From Trileptium ribeirensis (taxonomy: Eukaryota; Nematoda; Enoplea; Enoplida; Thoracostomopsidae), in NCBI GenBank assembly GCA_030248225.1, contig JASANE010020035.1, positions 1-64,000 on the forward strand: DNA of 64,000 nt, written 5' to 3'. This document shows, in pieces, positions 54,421 to 64,000 of this stretch. The notes under the pieces were generated by a model. The model saw nothing but the letters and a program-made list of their open reading frames with translations, was not told where the DNA came from and made no database searches. Position 1 is the first letter of the stretch; every line of letters begins with the position of its first letter. Both the position numbers and the translations under genes were made by a program.

Positions 54421-56185
54421 TGGCTTTTCCACAAAGCAGCTAAAGGATAAATATTCGGTACCCGCCGTTACGAAACAAAACTAACCCAAACCTATACTCA
54501 GGAGGCCCTCGAGTTCGCATTTGTTCGCTTTTCCACAAAGCGGTTAACGGATAAATATTCGGTACCCGCCGTTGCGAAACAAAACTAACCCAAACCTATA
54601 CTCAGGAAGTCCTCGGGTTCGCATTTGTTCGCTTTTCCACAAAGCAGTTAACGGATAAATATTCGGTACCCGCCGTTGCGAAACAAAACTAACCCAAACC
54701 TATACTCAGGAAGCCCTCGGGTTCGCATTTGTTCGCTTTTCCACAAAGCGGTTAACGGATAAATATTCGGTACCCGCCGTTGCGAAACAAAACTAACCCA
54801 AACCTATACTCAGGAAGCCCTCGGGTTCGCATTTGTTCGCTTTTCCACAAAGCAGTTAACGGATAAATATTCGGTACCCGCCGCTGCGAAACAAAACTAA
54901 CCCAAACCTGTACTCAGGAGGCCCTCAGATTCGCATTTGTTCGCTTTTCCACAAAGCGGTTAACGGATAAATATTCGGTACCCGCCGCTGCGAAACAAAA
55001 CTAACCCAACCCTGTACTCAGGAGGCCCCCGGGTTCGTATTTGTTCGCTTTTCCACAAAGCGGTTAACGGATAAATATTCGGTACCCGCCGTTGCGAAAC
55101 AAAACTAACCCAAACCTATACTCAGGAAGCCCTCGGGTTCGCATTTGTTCGCTTTTCCACAAAGCAGTTAACGGATAAATATTCGGTACCCGCCGCTGCG
55201 AAACAAAACTAACCCAAACCTGTACTCAGGAGGCCCTCAGATTCGCATTTGTTCGCTTTTCCACAAAGCGGTTAACGGATAAATATTCGGTACCCGCCGC
55301 TGCGAAACAAAACTAACCCAACCCTGTACTCAGGAGGCCCCCGGGTTCGTATTTGTTCGCTTTTCCACAAAGCGGTTAACGGATAAATATTCGGTACCCG
55401 CCGCTGCGAAACAAAACTAACCCAAACCTGTACTCAGGAGGCCCTCGGGTTCGTATTTGTTCGCTTTTCCACAAAGCGGTTAACGGATAAATATTCGGTA
55501 CCCGCCGCTGCGAAACAAAACTAACCCAACCCTGTACTCAGGAGGCCCTCGAGTTCGCATTTGTTCGCTTTTCCACAAAGCAGTTAACGGATAAATATTC
55601 GGTACCCGCCGCTGCGAAACAAAACTAACCCAAACCTATATTCAGGAGGCCCTCGAGTTCGCATTTGTTCGCTTTTCCACAAAGCAGTTAACGGATAAAT
55701 ATTCGTTACCCGCCGCTGCGAAACAAAACTAACCCAAACCTGTACTCAGGAGGCCCTCGGGTTCGTATTTGTTCGCTTTTCCACAAAGCAGTTAACGGAT
55801 AAATATTCGGTACCCGCCGCTGCGAAACAAAACTAACCCAAACCTGTACTCAGGAGGCCCTCGGGTTCGTATTTGTTCGCTTTTCCACAAAGCGGTTAAC
55901 GGATAAATATTCGGTACTCGCCACTGCGAAACAAAACTAACCCAAACCTGTACTCAGGAGGCCCTCGGGTTCGTATTTGTTCGCTTTTCCACAAAGCGGT
56001 TAACGGATAAATATTCGGCACCCGCCGCTGCGAAATAAAACTAACCCAACCCTATACTCAGGAGGCCCCCGGGTTCGCATTTGTTCGCTTTTCCACAAAG
56101 CGGTTAACGGATAAATATTTGGTACCCGCCGCTGCGAAACAAAACTAACCCAACCCTGTACTCAGGAGGCCCTCGGGTTCGTATT
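54421..56185. repeat. 104-bp satellite array, 17 copies
   Basis: The unit contains CGCTTTTCCACAAAGCGGTT, AACGGATAAATATTCGGTAC, CCGCCGTTGCGAAACAAAAC, TAACCCAAACCTATACTCAG and GAGGCCCTCGGGTTCGCATT. Units differ by point changes only; some variants (for example CTGTACTCAG versus CTATACTCAG) alternate in blocks, suggesting higher-order amplification. Spacing is regular and unit length close to 104 throughout. No protein frame. Confidence 0.95.
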
Positions 56186-57092
56186 TGTTCATTTCCTGCA
56201 TTTTGTACACCCTATTTCAGCATTTTTACAGCCAATTTGACGCGTATGTAACCCACCAAAACAGCTTCATTTTACACAACTTTCGCTATTACACGAAAAT
56301 CGTAAGATTTCTACTCGTGGAGAATCGACTTCTCGTGTTCGAGTTCCGTACGTTAAATTTGCGCCTTTTTTCGATTCGAACCCTGTGTAGCGATATATGG
56401 ACTGCTAAATTGTAGTGTCCGTGTGGCCGTATTTAACAAAGAACACTTAAAAACATGTGTTTGCTATTATCTAACCCCGAATATGGGTCGGAGTTGTTCG
56501 CGTTTAATTAAAGGGCACATCCTCGTCACTTTTAATATCGAATAAAAGCTAGCAGACGCCATGTCACCTAACATAGTGAGCCGTAATACACTCCATTCAG
56601 ATGGCTAATCAGTGACATTTGAAGGAACTGAAGTGATCAGCCTGGTGGCTGAAGTCGATCGCGCAACGCTTAAATGATTCGAATAAAATATATTTTTTGT
56701 AAAAAATTGTTCATTTCCCCATTCACCGTCTATTTCCGGACACAATTTTCATTCCAGGCTGTTCTCGCCCTCGGGCACCTTGCGTACTGAGAACATAGCT
56801 CGTACCTATAAGTAAAACCAGTCGCTTGCTGCAAAAATTAGTTGAACAAGTATCAAAGCATCAGTAAAAATGATTGATGCAAAGAATATAAAATTAATCA
56901 AACTAAAAATGTGCAACAACTATTAAACTATTCCTGAAAAATCAACCAACTCAAGTATGTTTCAGAATAGTGACTACGTTATAATTAAACACAATTAATT
57001 TAGCATTATAACAAAAATTATGAAAAAAACACCATCTTACGACTACACCAGAAGATGTGAAACAAAACAAGAATTTGAATTTAAGGAACGAA

Positions 57093-57164
57093 GGCTACTT
57101 GGTCTAGTGGTATGATTCTCGCTTTGGGTGCGAGAGGTCCCGTGTTCGATCCACGGAGTAGCCC
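57093..57164 (+). tRNA. tRNA-Pro, anticodon TGG
   Basis: GGCTACT pairs with AGTAGCC in the acceptor stem; the anticodon arm CTCGC-TTTGGGT-GCGAG gives anticodon TGG; the T arm CCGTG-TTCGATC-CACGG is complete; the discriminator is C. The internal A box (TGGTCTAGTGG) and B box (GTTCGATCC) match RNA polymerase III promoters, and an oligo-T run follows. No intron. The sequence is close to the usual animal tRNA-Pro, so the gene is probably functional. It lies within the TEX2-like intron on the opposite strand. Confidence 0.95.
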
Positions 57165-57322
57165 TAATTTTGTTTTCGTTATTCAATACACAAAAAACCA
57201 AAATCTCAAAGTATTACCATTGGGTGCTGCCGTAGCAATATTAGCACAAGCACAATTATCTGTTATCCCGGATGAACGGTACCACCACAACCTCTCTATA
57301 GCCGTATAAACATGTGTTCTGC

Positions 57323-59147
57323 GGCATAAGTCTAATATCGGGGCCCAAGAAATGAAAAAAATTTTTTGCTCCGATTTGCCTAAAATTTTGCATACGGGGG
57401 TTTTCCAGTATGGGGAATTCATTTTTGACACTTTTAGCGAAAAAAAATTTTTTGACCAAAAAAATTTTTTTTGACCCAAAAAATTTTGAAAAAAATTTTT
57501 TTTGCCGAAATTCACCCAAAACCATTTTTTGATGCCAACAGAAAAATCAACATATTCAACTTACTTTTTGGATTTGATGCAGTGCAGCTTGGTGAGCGCA
57601 ACTAAGCAGCATTCTCTTAAATTTCGTCGAGAGTCCTTCTTCATAATACACTTTTGCGAACATAGAGCTGGAATTCGGGCGTCCCTCCTCCTTTTGCTGG
57701 CTTGGGACAGTCAAGCAAATCTTTGCTTGGCGGAGTTTCCGCCCCATACCCCGTCCTACCACCCCCATTGGGCGCTGCGTTGCTGGCTGTCTTAGCTAAT
57801 TGCAGGGATTCCTCTCTGCAATATGACGCAGCATGTTGAGGAATGCAAGTTGAAATGTTTGACCGTAGCGTTGGCGCCACATGAATTCATCCAAGTGGCT
57901 GGGGACCATCGCGTCAGTTGTGCCGTACATTGCTTTGAATTTCTGTTTTGCGTTCCGCCACATGCATTCAACATGGTTGGTATGCGCCCCCGTAAGCGGA
58001 TCAACAAAGTGGTGCGAATGGTTAACGGTTTCGTGGAAGTACCCCAAACCGTTGAGACCATTATAAGCGCGCCACTCATCTGAGTGCACCGTAGAGCCCG
58101 GCGCGATGACTCGTTGGACAATCGGTATAGCAGGGTTGCTGCAGAACGGTCGTCGACAAAGCACAAATAGCCCTCCTTTACAAGGACATCATATATGCCG
58201 AAGACCCATCGGTTCACGCTGCAGTCTGCCGCGGTTCTATTTCCGTTTGACCATGACGCTCTCGTCTATTTGGCCGACAGCCCCGGGACCGCCAAGGCGA
58301 ACTGGATCTTGCAAAACCTTCCAGCTACAGATATCACGGAGGTACTGCATGTAATCAATAACCGTATTGTGCGCCACGTTTAGCGAGGTTTCATCTGCTT
58401 GTATTTCACCTCCGCAGGCCCAGAAGTAGATCAGCTTGACCACCTTCTTTGCCGGCAATCTGGTGGTTGCGAAGTAACTGTTGGTCAAAATACTTTGCTT
58501 GGCATGCTTTTTGGGGGCAACGCCACTTGAAACCAGCCACACAGGCATGCCGTGTCATGGTACATTTCACGTGCACAAACCGGACACTCTTATTCTTGAG
58601 TGTGTATGATGTTATGCCGCTGCAAAAATGCAACGGCAGCTCGTTCGTCCCTTAGCTGTTTCTGTTATTCTCAAAAACATCCATTTCCAAAAAGCATTCG
58701 GATCCAAACAAAAACTAAGCAGGCGGTAAACGATGAAAGTGTTACAAAATTAGCTAGCGTGAGAAAAAGTAAACGAAATGTGAGAAGACGAGCCAACAAT
58801 TACAAAGCCAGATAGCAAGCTGAGAAAAAAATAAAGACTCTCGACCGGAAATTTAAGAGATGCTGCTTCGTTGCGCTCACCAAGCTGCACTGCATCAAAT
58901 CCAAAAAGTAAGTTGAATATGTTGATTTTTCTGTTGGCATCAAAAATGGTTTTGGGTAAATTTTCGGCAAAACAAATTTTTTTAGAATTTTTTTGGGTCA
59001 ATAATATTTTTTTCGCTAAAAATTGTTTTTCGCTAAAAGTGTCAAAAATGAATTCCCCATACTGGAAAACCCCCGTATGCAAATTTTTAGGCAAATCGGA
59101 GCAAAAAATTTTTTTCATTTCTTGGGCCCCGATATTAGACTTATGCC
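57323..59147. mobile_element. Merlin-superfamily DNA transposon with long TIRs and 9-bp duplication
   Basis: TIRs of about 300 bases start GGCATAAGTCTAATATCGGG (left, 57323) and end with the reverse complement (right, 59147). The flanking duplication GTGTTCTGC (57314-57322 and 59148-59156) is perfect; 8-9 bp is typical for Merlin. Inside, a broken transposase lies on the - strand. Total length 1825 bp. The perfect duplication and well-kept TIRs suggest a recent insertion. Confidence 0.92.
57796..58633 (-). pseudogene. Merlin (IS1016/IS1595-like) transposase with frameshifts
   Basis: Pieces in order: a zinc-ribbon-like start (HACVAGFKWRCP...C), then VIDYMQYLRDIC, GQIDESVMVKRK (first catalytic Asp), RWVFGIYDVLVKEG and VDDRSAATLL, then GSTVHSDEWRAYNGLNGLGY (second Asp), TVNHSHHFVDPLTGAHTNHV and VECMWRNAKQKFK (third catalytic residue region). 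This is the ISXO2-like catalytic domain of Merlin elements. At least two frameshifts, near 58410-58540 and near 58110-58200, break the frame. The TIRs remain usable in trans. Confidence 0.88.
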
Positions 59148-59886
59148 GTGTTCTGCCACCATTCGGAGAGACACACCAAGTTTATTTGATGACCGTATAC
59201 CCGGACATAGTCCGAATGGTCGTTATGACATGTCACGATTGTGAATTGCGGAAGCTACTTGCTAGATCAATTCAATCAAACATCCTCCAGTATCACGATT
59301 GTGAAAATCATTGTTTTTAAATTACACATCTTAACTAATTTTTATTCAAAGAACGACAAATCGAAACTCTTTAGTCGAAGAGTAGTATATCAAATTAAGC
59401 AGTGTAGTATAAGCGCCTCCGTTTTTTTTTGTAGAAGCGAGGAGCTGGGCAACTGTTCGATAATTTTCCAATTTACCAAAGAATATAAATAAAAACGAAT
59501 CTTAATAAAATATAATCGAGCAAATAAAGTATACAATACAAAATATAAATACGTTGCTATTATTATTATTACATAGAGATAGTATAAATAAGATATAAAG
59601 AAGGATTTTACCGTTTTTCGTCAAAAACACTTAATTTTGAAACATTTTCGGCTTCGAAGCTATAAAGTTCAACAAAAGGGCGACCGGTTATTTTCGGTGA
59701 AAATAATGGAGGAGCTAAGTATACTAGTTCAGAGTTCAGAAGCCCTATGTACATAGATCTCCAAAAAATGAATTTAGGCTTCCCCAGCTCAGCCATCTAG
59801 GTATTTTCAGGCGCGGCTAAAAAATTGGCAAATTTCAATTTATTTGGCTAAAAATTGTTCATATTTGTAGTCTCAGTGTAGTTACC

Positions 59887-60270
59887 TGGCCTGTCCACAG
59901 TGGGGGGTTGGACGGGTTGTGGACTTCCCCACTTTCCAAATCCCCATATGTCCGTGAGATTTTCCCCCATGTCCGCCCCCCCCACTCGGACGAAACCCAC
60001 CGTGTTCAACTAATTGCAAAAATTTTTTATGTCTAAAAATTTATGTTTTTTGTTTACAAATTGTTTTTTAAACATTAATTACAACTATTTATAATGCTAA
60101 AATATCGTTTTTTAGCTTGAAAATATTCACGTTAGCAAAAAAATGCATGAAAATATGGAAATATTTAGCATTTTAAGCAAAATATATCCCCACACTTTTA
60201 ATTTTCACCCGAGAATGAACATGGGGCCCCCCGAAGTTCCCCCACTTTACGGAGCGCTGTAGATAGGCCA
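59887..60270. mobile_element. MITE, 384 bp, TGGCCTRTCYACAG ends
   Basis: Left TGGCCTGTCCACAGTG and right (reverse complement) TGGCCTATCTACAGCG are imperfect inverted repeats. Subterminal GTGGGGG/CCCCCAC runs occur on both sides. Non-coding. Target duplication unclear. Confidence 0.65.
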
Positions 60271-60559
60271 GTACACTGTTGTTAAATTACATATATTTGA
60301 CGTTTTTTGACAGTAATAGTATGCTCAGTGGTAACCCAATTTATCGCCCCAATTATTTTCAGCTCTCCCTAGTTTATGCCGCCGCCAAGTGTAGTTTTGG
60401 TACTTTGGAGAAACTAGATAAACACTACAATAATATATGACAACATTAACAGCAAGTCATAGATAAGTCGAGTAGCGTTCCGGCTAAAACAGGCATTTAA
60501 AATTTAATTTCAAATACGGTTACTGATACATATCGATATCCATAGGTGCCGAAGAGCCG

Positions 60560-60770
60560 GCGGCTTAGAGGGGGTAGACGGTCAGCGGAATGAGAAAAGT
60601 CTCAGGGTTAGACCCCTCCCACGACATTTTTGCCAGTTTTACCCCAATTGTTGCTAAAACTTTCCGCCGATGGGGGGAGGGGGCGGGAGAGTGGGGTGGG
60701 GTTAATATGGCGTGAGGGGGTCCAACCCGTAGCGGTGGGATAACCCACGTATCCCCCAGCACCCATCGAA
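60560..60770. repeat. G/C-run low-complexity stretch
   Basis: Contains GGGGGTAGACGGTCAGCGG, TGGGGGGAGGGGGCGGGAG and CGTATCCCCCAGCACC. It may be the remains of another MITE, since G-run and C-run ends face each other, but clear inverted ends were not found. Confidence 0.4.
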
Positions 60771-60914
60771 GTCTATGATGTTTATCTATTAAAAATAAAT
60801 ATTATATGCTTTCGCATAGCATACAAAACGTCTCATACAGTAAAGCCAAAAAAGCTTCTGATTTTTGAGCCTCACACTATTTTGGCTCCTTTTAAAATGT
60901 CCGCTCAGACTTAC

Positions 60915-61475
60915 CCGTCAAGTAAAATCCCCAAAGCAAACCGCAAAGAAAACTCGGCAACAGTCCGCTGATTGACACAAATGTCAGGATTCCGCCGATG
61001 ACAAATTTCGTATTGCTGTACAGATACCGCTGAATGGTGGAATCTAACGTCAATCCATTATAACCACCGGGCACACAATTTTCAGTTCCGGTCTTCTCCA
61101 CTACATTTCCTTTGGCTTGGCGTTGCCCTATATCCTCATTGATGTCTTTGTTCTCCTCTGCACTTCCTGGACGCTTACTTTCAGTTGAACCGGTGGAACT
61201 CATAGAGGCGAAACCAAAATCATGCCTTGAGCCAGGACTCGAAACCACAGGATCATCCACCGAAGTTCCCTCTGGACCGTCGTGTCCACTATCCCGTTCA
61301 GTGTAATACGTAGCTCGAGCCAGTGCTGGTTGGGAGCTTACACATGTGGTATCCCATGTATCATGGCCATGGCCGTGGTCGGCATTAGACGAACCGCCTA
61401 CACCATCTTTATCCAAGGCTTCAACTGCGTCGTTAAGCGGTACATTGTTCATCGAATTAGGAATTGAAGACAGTC
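60915..61475 (-). CDS. TEX2: TEX2-like protein, exon with acidic/Ser-rich region and first membrane segment
   Basis: Acceptor TGTTATAG precedes it and donor GTAAGT ends it. The product has a Ser/Gly/Asp-rich disordered region (GSSNADHGHGHDTWDTTCVS; SSTGSTESKRPGSAEENKD), then NTKFVIGGILTFVSISGLLP and SFLCGLLWGFYLTG, a long hydrophobic segment that forms the first arm of a membrane hairpin completed in the exon at 52069-52250. The exon ends after one base of a glycine codon, matching the next exon. Disordered N-terminus plus membrane hairpin plus the following conserved segment fits TEX2. Confidence 0.7.
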
Positions 61476-62683
61476 CTATAACATACAAATCGAGAAATAT
61501 TATAATAGCTTCTATACAATCTCTCTGATAGGAAAACTACTGCTATACTGAATCTTGACTTTATATGTATGTTTTCAATTATGCTGGATAATTTTTCTAC
61601 GACTACAATTTTAAGAAAATATACAATCCAACTACTAAAAGAGGATATAGTTAAAACTGACTCATTGCTGCCTCTGACAAAAAGTTGCAGCTTAATAAAG
61701 TTGTATCCCTTCAGGGATCTTCCTGCCTTTTTGCCCCCGGGATTTTAGGAGGAGCCACCACTTCAAAACATTGAAACATCAATTTTTTTAAAATCACACG
61801 TTTCCAATTCCTGCATTACTTTGTCAAAATTTTAGCATGAAATCATTAGAACAGCGCAATCGCAAAGCTATTATTCGATTTTGTAATCCATGATAAAATT
61901 CTCTAAACAGGAATTGTCAAGGAAGTTGCGTAATGACGGCTAACTATATTTAGATCGCTTTCCCATGGAGGAGGGCCCAGGCATTTTGGATTCCCAAAGT
62001 TCAGCCTCCCAATATTTTTGTGCACAACTAAAAGATGGGCAAATTTTTCTCTGCGGCGCAGAAAATTCCCTGGTTTTTTGCTAAGGGACTCAAAAATCAC
62101 TAAATTTTGCCCGCGGTTCTAAAAGCACTAAAATTGCCGTCAGTCGATAGTGTTTCATTATTTAAAATCTGCATTATGATTGAATATTTAGTGTAAATCA
62201 GCTTCTTATACTATTTTCACGTTTTTCAATCTGGGAAGCTGGGAGCCCACCTTATTTCGCTCACTAGGTGCCCCCAGGTACTTTGGGAAAGTTTAATTCT
62301 ATCGTAAAACCATTTTCAAAAATTTTACTATATTCGCGCATTCCATTTTATATCTTTTTATTAAAGCTATAATTTTAATATGTTTTCCATCATAAAGCAA
62401 TATTTATTATCATTGTGTTATGTGAGACTGGAATGCAGTTCAAATTGCGAACCAGGAAGGTTATCTTATCTATTCAGCTGATGTGATATTTTGTGTGAAA
62501 TTAAGGCAAGGCGCATAGAAACTTCGTCTGGACACAGTCGGATGCAATTACGTTTGAAATCACGCGGATGCAAACGCAGACGGACGAAGTTTTACTCGAA
62601 TTGCAACTGCATCCGTTTATGCGCGCTCACATTTGTAAAATAGACAAGCCAAAACGTGTTGCAAGAAAACCCATGGGAAAACA
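61476..62683. other. Probable intron of the TEX2-like gene
   Basis: AT-rich, with one small fold-back element (62511-62624). No exon or RNA gene recognised. Confidence 0.45.
62511..62624. mobile_element. Small fold-back element, 114 bp
   Basis: GCGCATAGAAAC and, inverted, CCGTTTATGCGC mark the ends, with further inner inverted words ACTTCGTCTG and CGGACGAAGT. The whole stretch could form one hairpin. It resembles the fold-back type at 11143-11447 in composition but not in exact ends. Confidence 0.5.
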
Positions 62684-63043
62684 CTAGCCCAAGTAATCGT
62701 CTTCTGTCGACCTCGCGTCCACGAATCCACAGTCACTCATCGATGGCTCGGCATCATCTGAATGCCGCGTTGGCCCAATACCAAGCGAACTACTTCGTTC
62801 AACCGGCGTGGGAGCCTGCTGGGACGCTGGTGTACTTGGGCTCGTTAGACTTGATGGCGGTATTGACGGCGGTGACGGTATTAGTGTTGGCAATTTTGTC
62901 AGCGAGCCGGGCCGATGCTTGCGCACAAATTGAGCACCCGAAGCTACCAACGAGGCTAGTCGACGATCAAGATTCGTGCTGCCCGCAGCTGTTCCGCTGC
63001 CTCCAGCACTACCCAAGCCACGTGACTCGCTACGAAGCGACAT
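62684..63043 (-). CDS. Probable 5' coding exon of the TEX2-like gene
   Basis: ATG at 63043 opens a 119-codon, GC-rich frame: MSLRSESRGLGSAGGSGTAA, then RRLASLVASGAQFVRKHRP, a Ser/Pro-rich stretch (IPSPPSIPPSSLTSPSTPA) and RSTEDDYLG before a stop. Its composition fits a host exon and it lies 5' of the identified exons on the same strand. A GT donor in the right phase is not obvious (GTGTTT at 62679 gives the wrong phase; a GC donor at 62687 would work), so another exon may intervene, or the frame may belong to a different gene. Confidence 0.5.
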   Translation of the reverse strand: MSLRSESRGLGSAGGSGTAAGSTNLDRRLASLVASGAQFVRKHRPGSLTKLPTLIPSPPSIPPSSLTSPSTPASQQAPTPVERSSSLGIGPTRHSDDAEPSMSDCGFVDARSTEDDYLG

Positions 63044-64000
63044 AAAATTACGGCGACGAAGGCTAGCGGCGAGCAGCGACGAAGCAGAGAGAGGCTCTGA
63101 AAGTCCAAAAAACTTCTATACTATTTTACAGTTTAGTATAATCACTACACCTCCCAGTTAGTTTACCAAAATTTTCGTTCAGCGAATTTAGTATTAACAA
63201 TTCTTAGAATATACGGCAACTATCGTAGCATCTATGTGGCAAGGTACTTGTAAAATAACAGAGAGAAAGATTCAAGGCTTGAATTAATAAATTATTCTAG
63301 CAGAAATTAGTCTATATGAAAAAATCAAGTAAAACCGATTCAGTTAAACTATAATTTATTCAATCTAGACTTATTTCTACATAACGCAAATAAAAAATCC
63401 GCCAGAACAGAAGCGAGAATAACAATTGTGCTATAACATAGAATTGATTCTTCTATTTCACACATCAAGACAAGTAACTCGCAGGTGAGCGAGGAACGTA
63501 GCGAGCGTGTGAAATCACCTTGTAACACGCTTTGTGTTAAATGTATATACTAGGCTAAAACTTCTGTAACCCTCAAACCACTGAAAACCCTAAACCAATC
63601 GAAAACAATTGAAAACACACGAAGTATTAGTGTTAGCCCCTAGATAATCGAACCATCGTATCCAGCATGCCAAAACCATATATATATACTAGCTGAAGAC
63701 TACTACATAAACAAACTACTGAAGACAGACTATGTTATGGCAACCAGGTTCATTGATCCTAGATTGAAAACATCGGGAATGGTATGAAATATACGTGCTA
63801 GACTCTAATCAAACCAACGTATTCTGTGTATCGAAAAACCTATATATACATCAACACTCTTGATGCCATGCAAGCTATAAGTAAGCAATCAAATGAAAAC
63901 TCACTAAATTTGGGAAATCGGGTTCGTCGACCGTTAAAACTCTATGAAAACGTATAATATAGTCAAGTTGGACTTTAAATAGCAAAATCATAGTATTCAG
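63044..64000. other. Non-coding, no feature recognised
   Basis: AT-rich DNA beyond the presumed 5' exon on the - strand. It could hold the promoter of the TEX2-like gene, but I see no clear element. Confidence 0.35.

Larger units (their letters stand above)
52251..60914 (-). other. Large repeat-filled intron of the TEX2-like gene
   Basis: About 8.7 kb between donor GTAAGT (60914 on the - strand) and the acceptor at 52251. It contains a LINE fragment, a satellite, a tRNA gene on the + strand, a Merlin transposon and a MITE. The parts not listed separately (52251-52930, 56190-57092, 59157-59886, 60271-60914) show only AT-rich or G-rich low-complexity DNA. Confidence 0.65.

Noticed and set aside
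54421..56185. Regularly spaced repeats as a possible CRISPR array
   Set aside because: The whole 104-bp unit is repeated, with no unique spacers, in a eukaryotic intron.
56185..56415. 76-codon frame after the satellite
   Set aside because: Continues from the last satellite unit without a start context, and the product has no recognisable features.
58871..59320. 149-codon frame over the Merlin right TIR
   Set aside because: Spans non-coding TIR sequence and is repeated in the left TIR; not a protein.

Overview
The window is animal nuclear DNA, probably from an invertebrate. It is AT-rich, has host genes split by GT-AG introns, a eukaryotic tRNA-Pro, and a dense load of eukaryotic DNA transposons (Polinton/Maverick, hAT, pogo, Merlin, mariner-like, MITEs) with non-LTR retroelement debris. 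I could not name the lineage. All family assignments come from reading motifs and recalled family patterns; no search was run.

Host genes sit at the two ends. On the + strand, two exons (5761-6100 and 8058-8515) encode the catalytic core and C-terminus of a DXO/Rai1-family RNA decapping exonuclease. Upstream lie a 4-kb near-perfect palindrome (962-5014) with mariner-like transposase remnants and a 131-bp tandem array. On the - strand, phase-compatible exons (60915-61475, 52069-52250, 50641-50836, and perhaps 62684-63043) encode the membrane hairpin and following segment of a TEX2-like lipid-transfer protein. Its introns hold a LINE reverse-transcriptase fragment with a triplicated segment, a 17-copy 104-bp satellite, a tRNA-Pro gene and a complete Merlin element.

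The centre holds two related, decayed Polinton/adintovirus-like elements in opposite orientation, with their polymerase ends facing each other. Copy 1 (16009-32060, genes on -) carries two later insertions (a hAT MITE and a pogo-type transposon) and lacks its capsid end. Copy 2 (37614 to about 50135, genes on +) keeps the full gene order: zinc-finger/PolB, integrase with chromodomain, zinc-finger/packaging ATPase, a short Lys-rich reading frame, an unknown protein, a NADAR-domain protein, a TATA-binding-protein-like protein, a penton-like protein, a short basic core-like peptide, and the major capsid protein. Most genes are broken; the NADAR protein, the penton-like protein, the core peptide and the ATPase core are open in copy 2.

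The main discoveries are two accessory genes in the Polinton late cluster. One is a NADAR protein (a family of ADP-ribose-related enzymes, some of which reverse guanine ADP-ribosylation on DNA). The other is a two-repeat TBP homologue whose start codon overlaps the NADAR stop codon (ATGA) in both copies. A TATA-like motif (CTTAAAARGG) recurs at gene boundaries and could be the site this viral TBP reads. A third NADAR domain, unrelated in context, follows a retroelement ORF1-like protein at 32.1-34.7 kb, between the two Polintons.

The rest is non-coding or repeat DNA: two long-TIR elements that carry a 'CCAATATCAAACTGGAGG' minisatellite (9907-11010 and 35048-37612), a nested hAT-in-hAT insertion with perfect 8-bp target duplications (14039-16008), and several MITEs.
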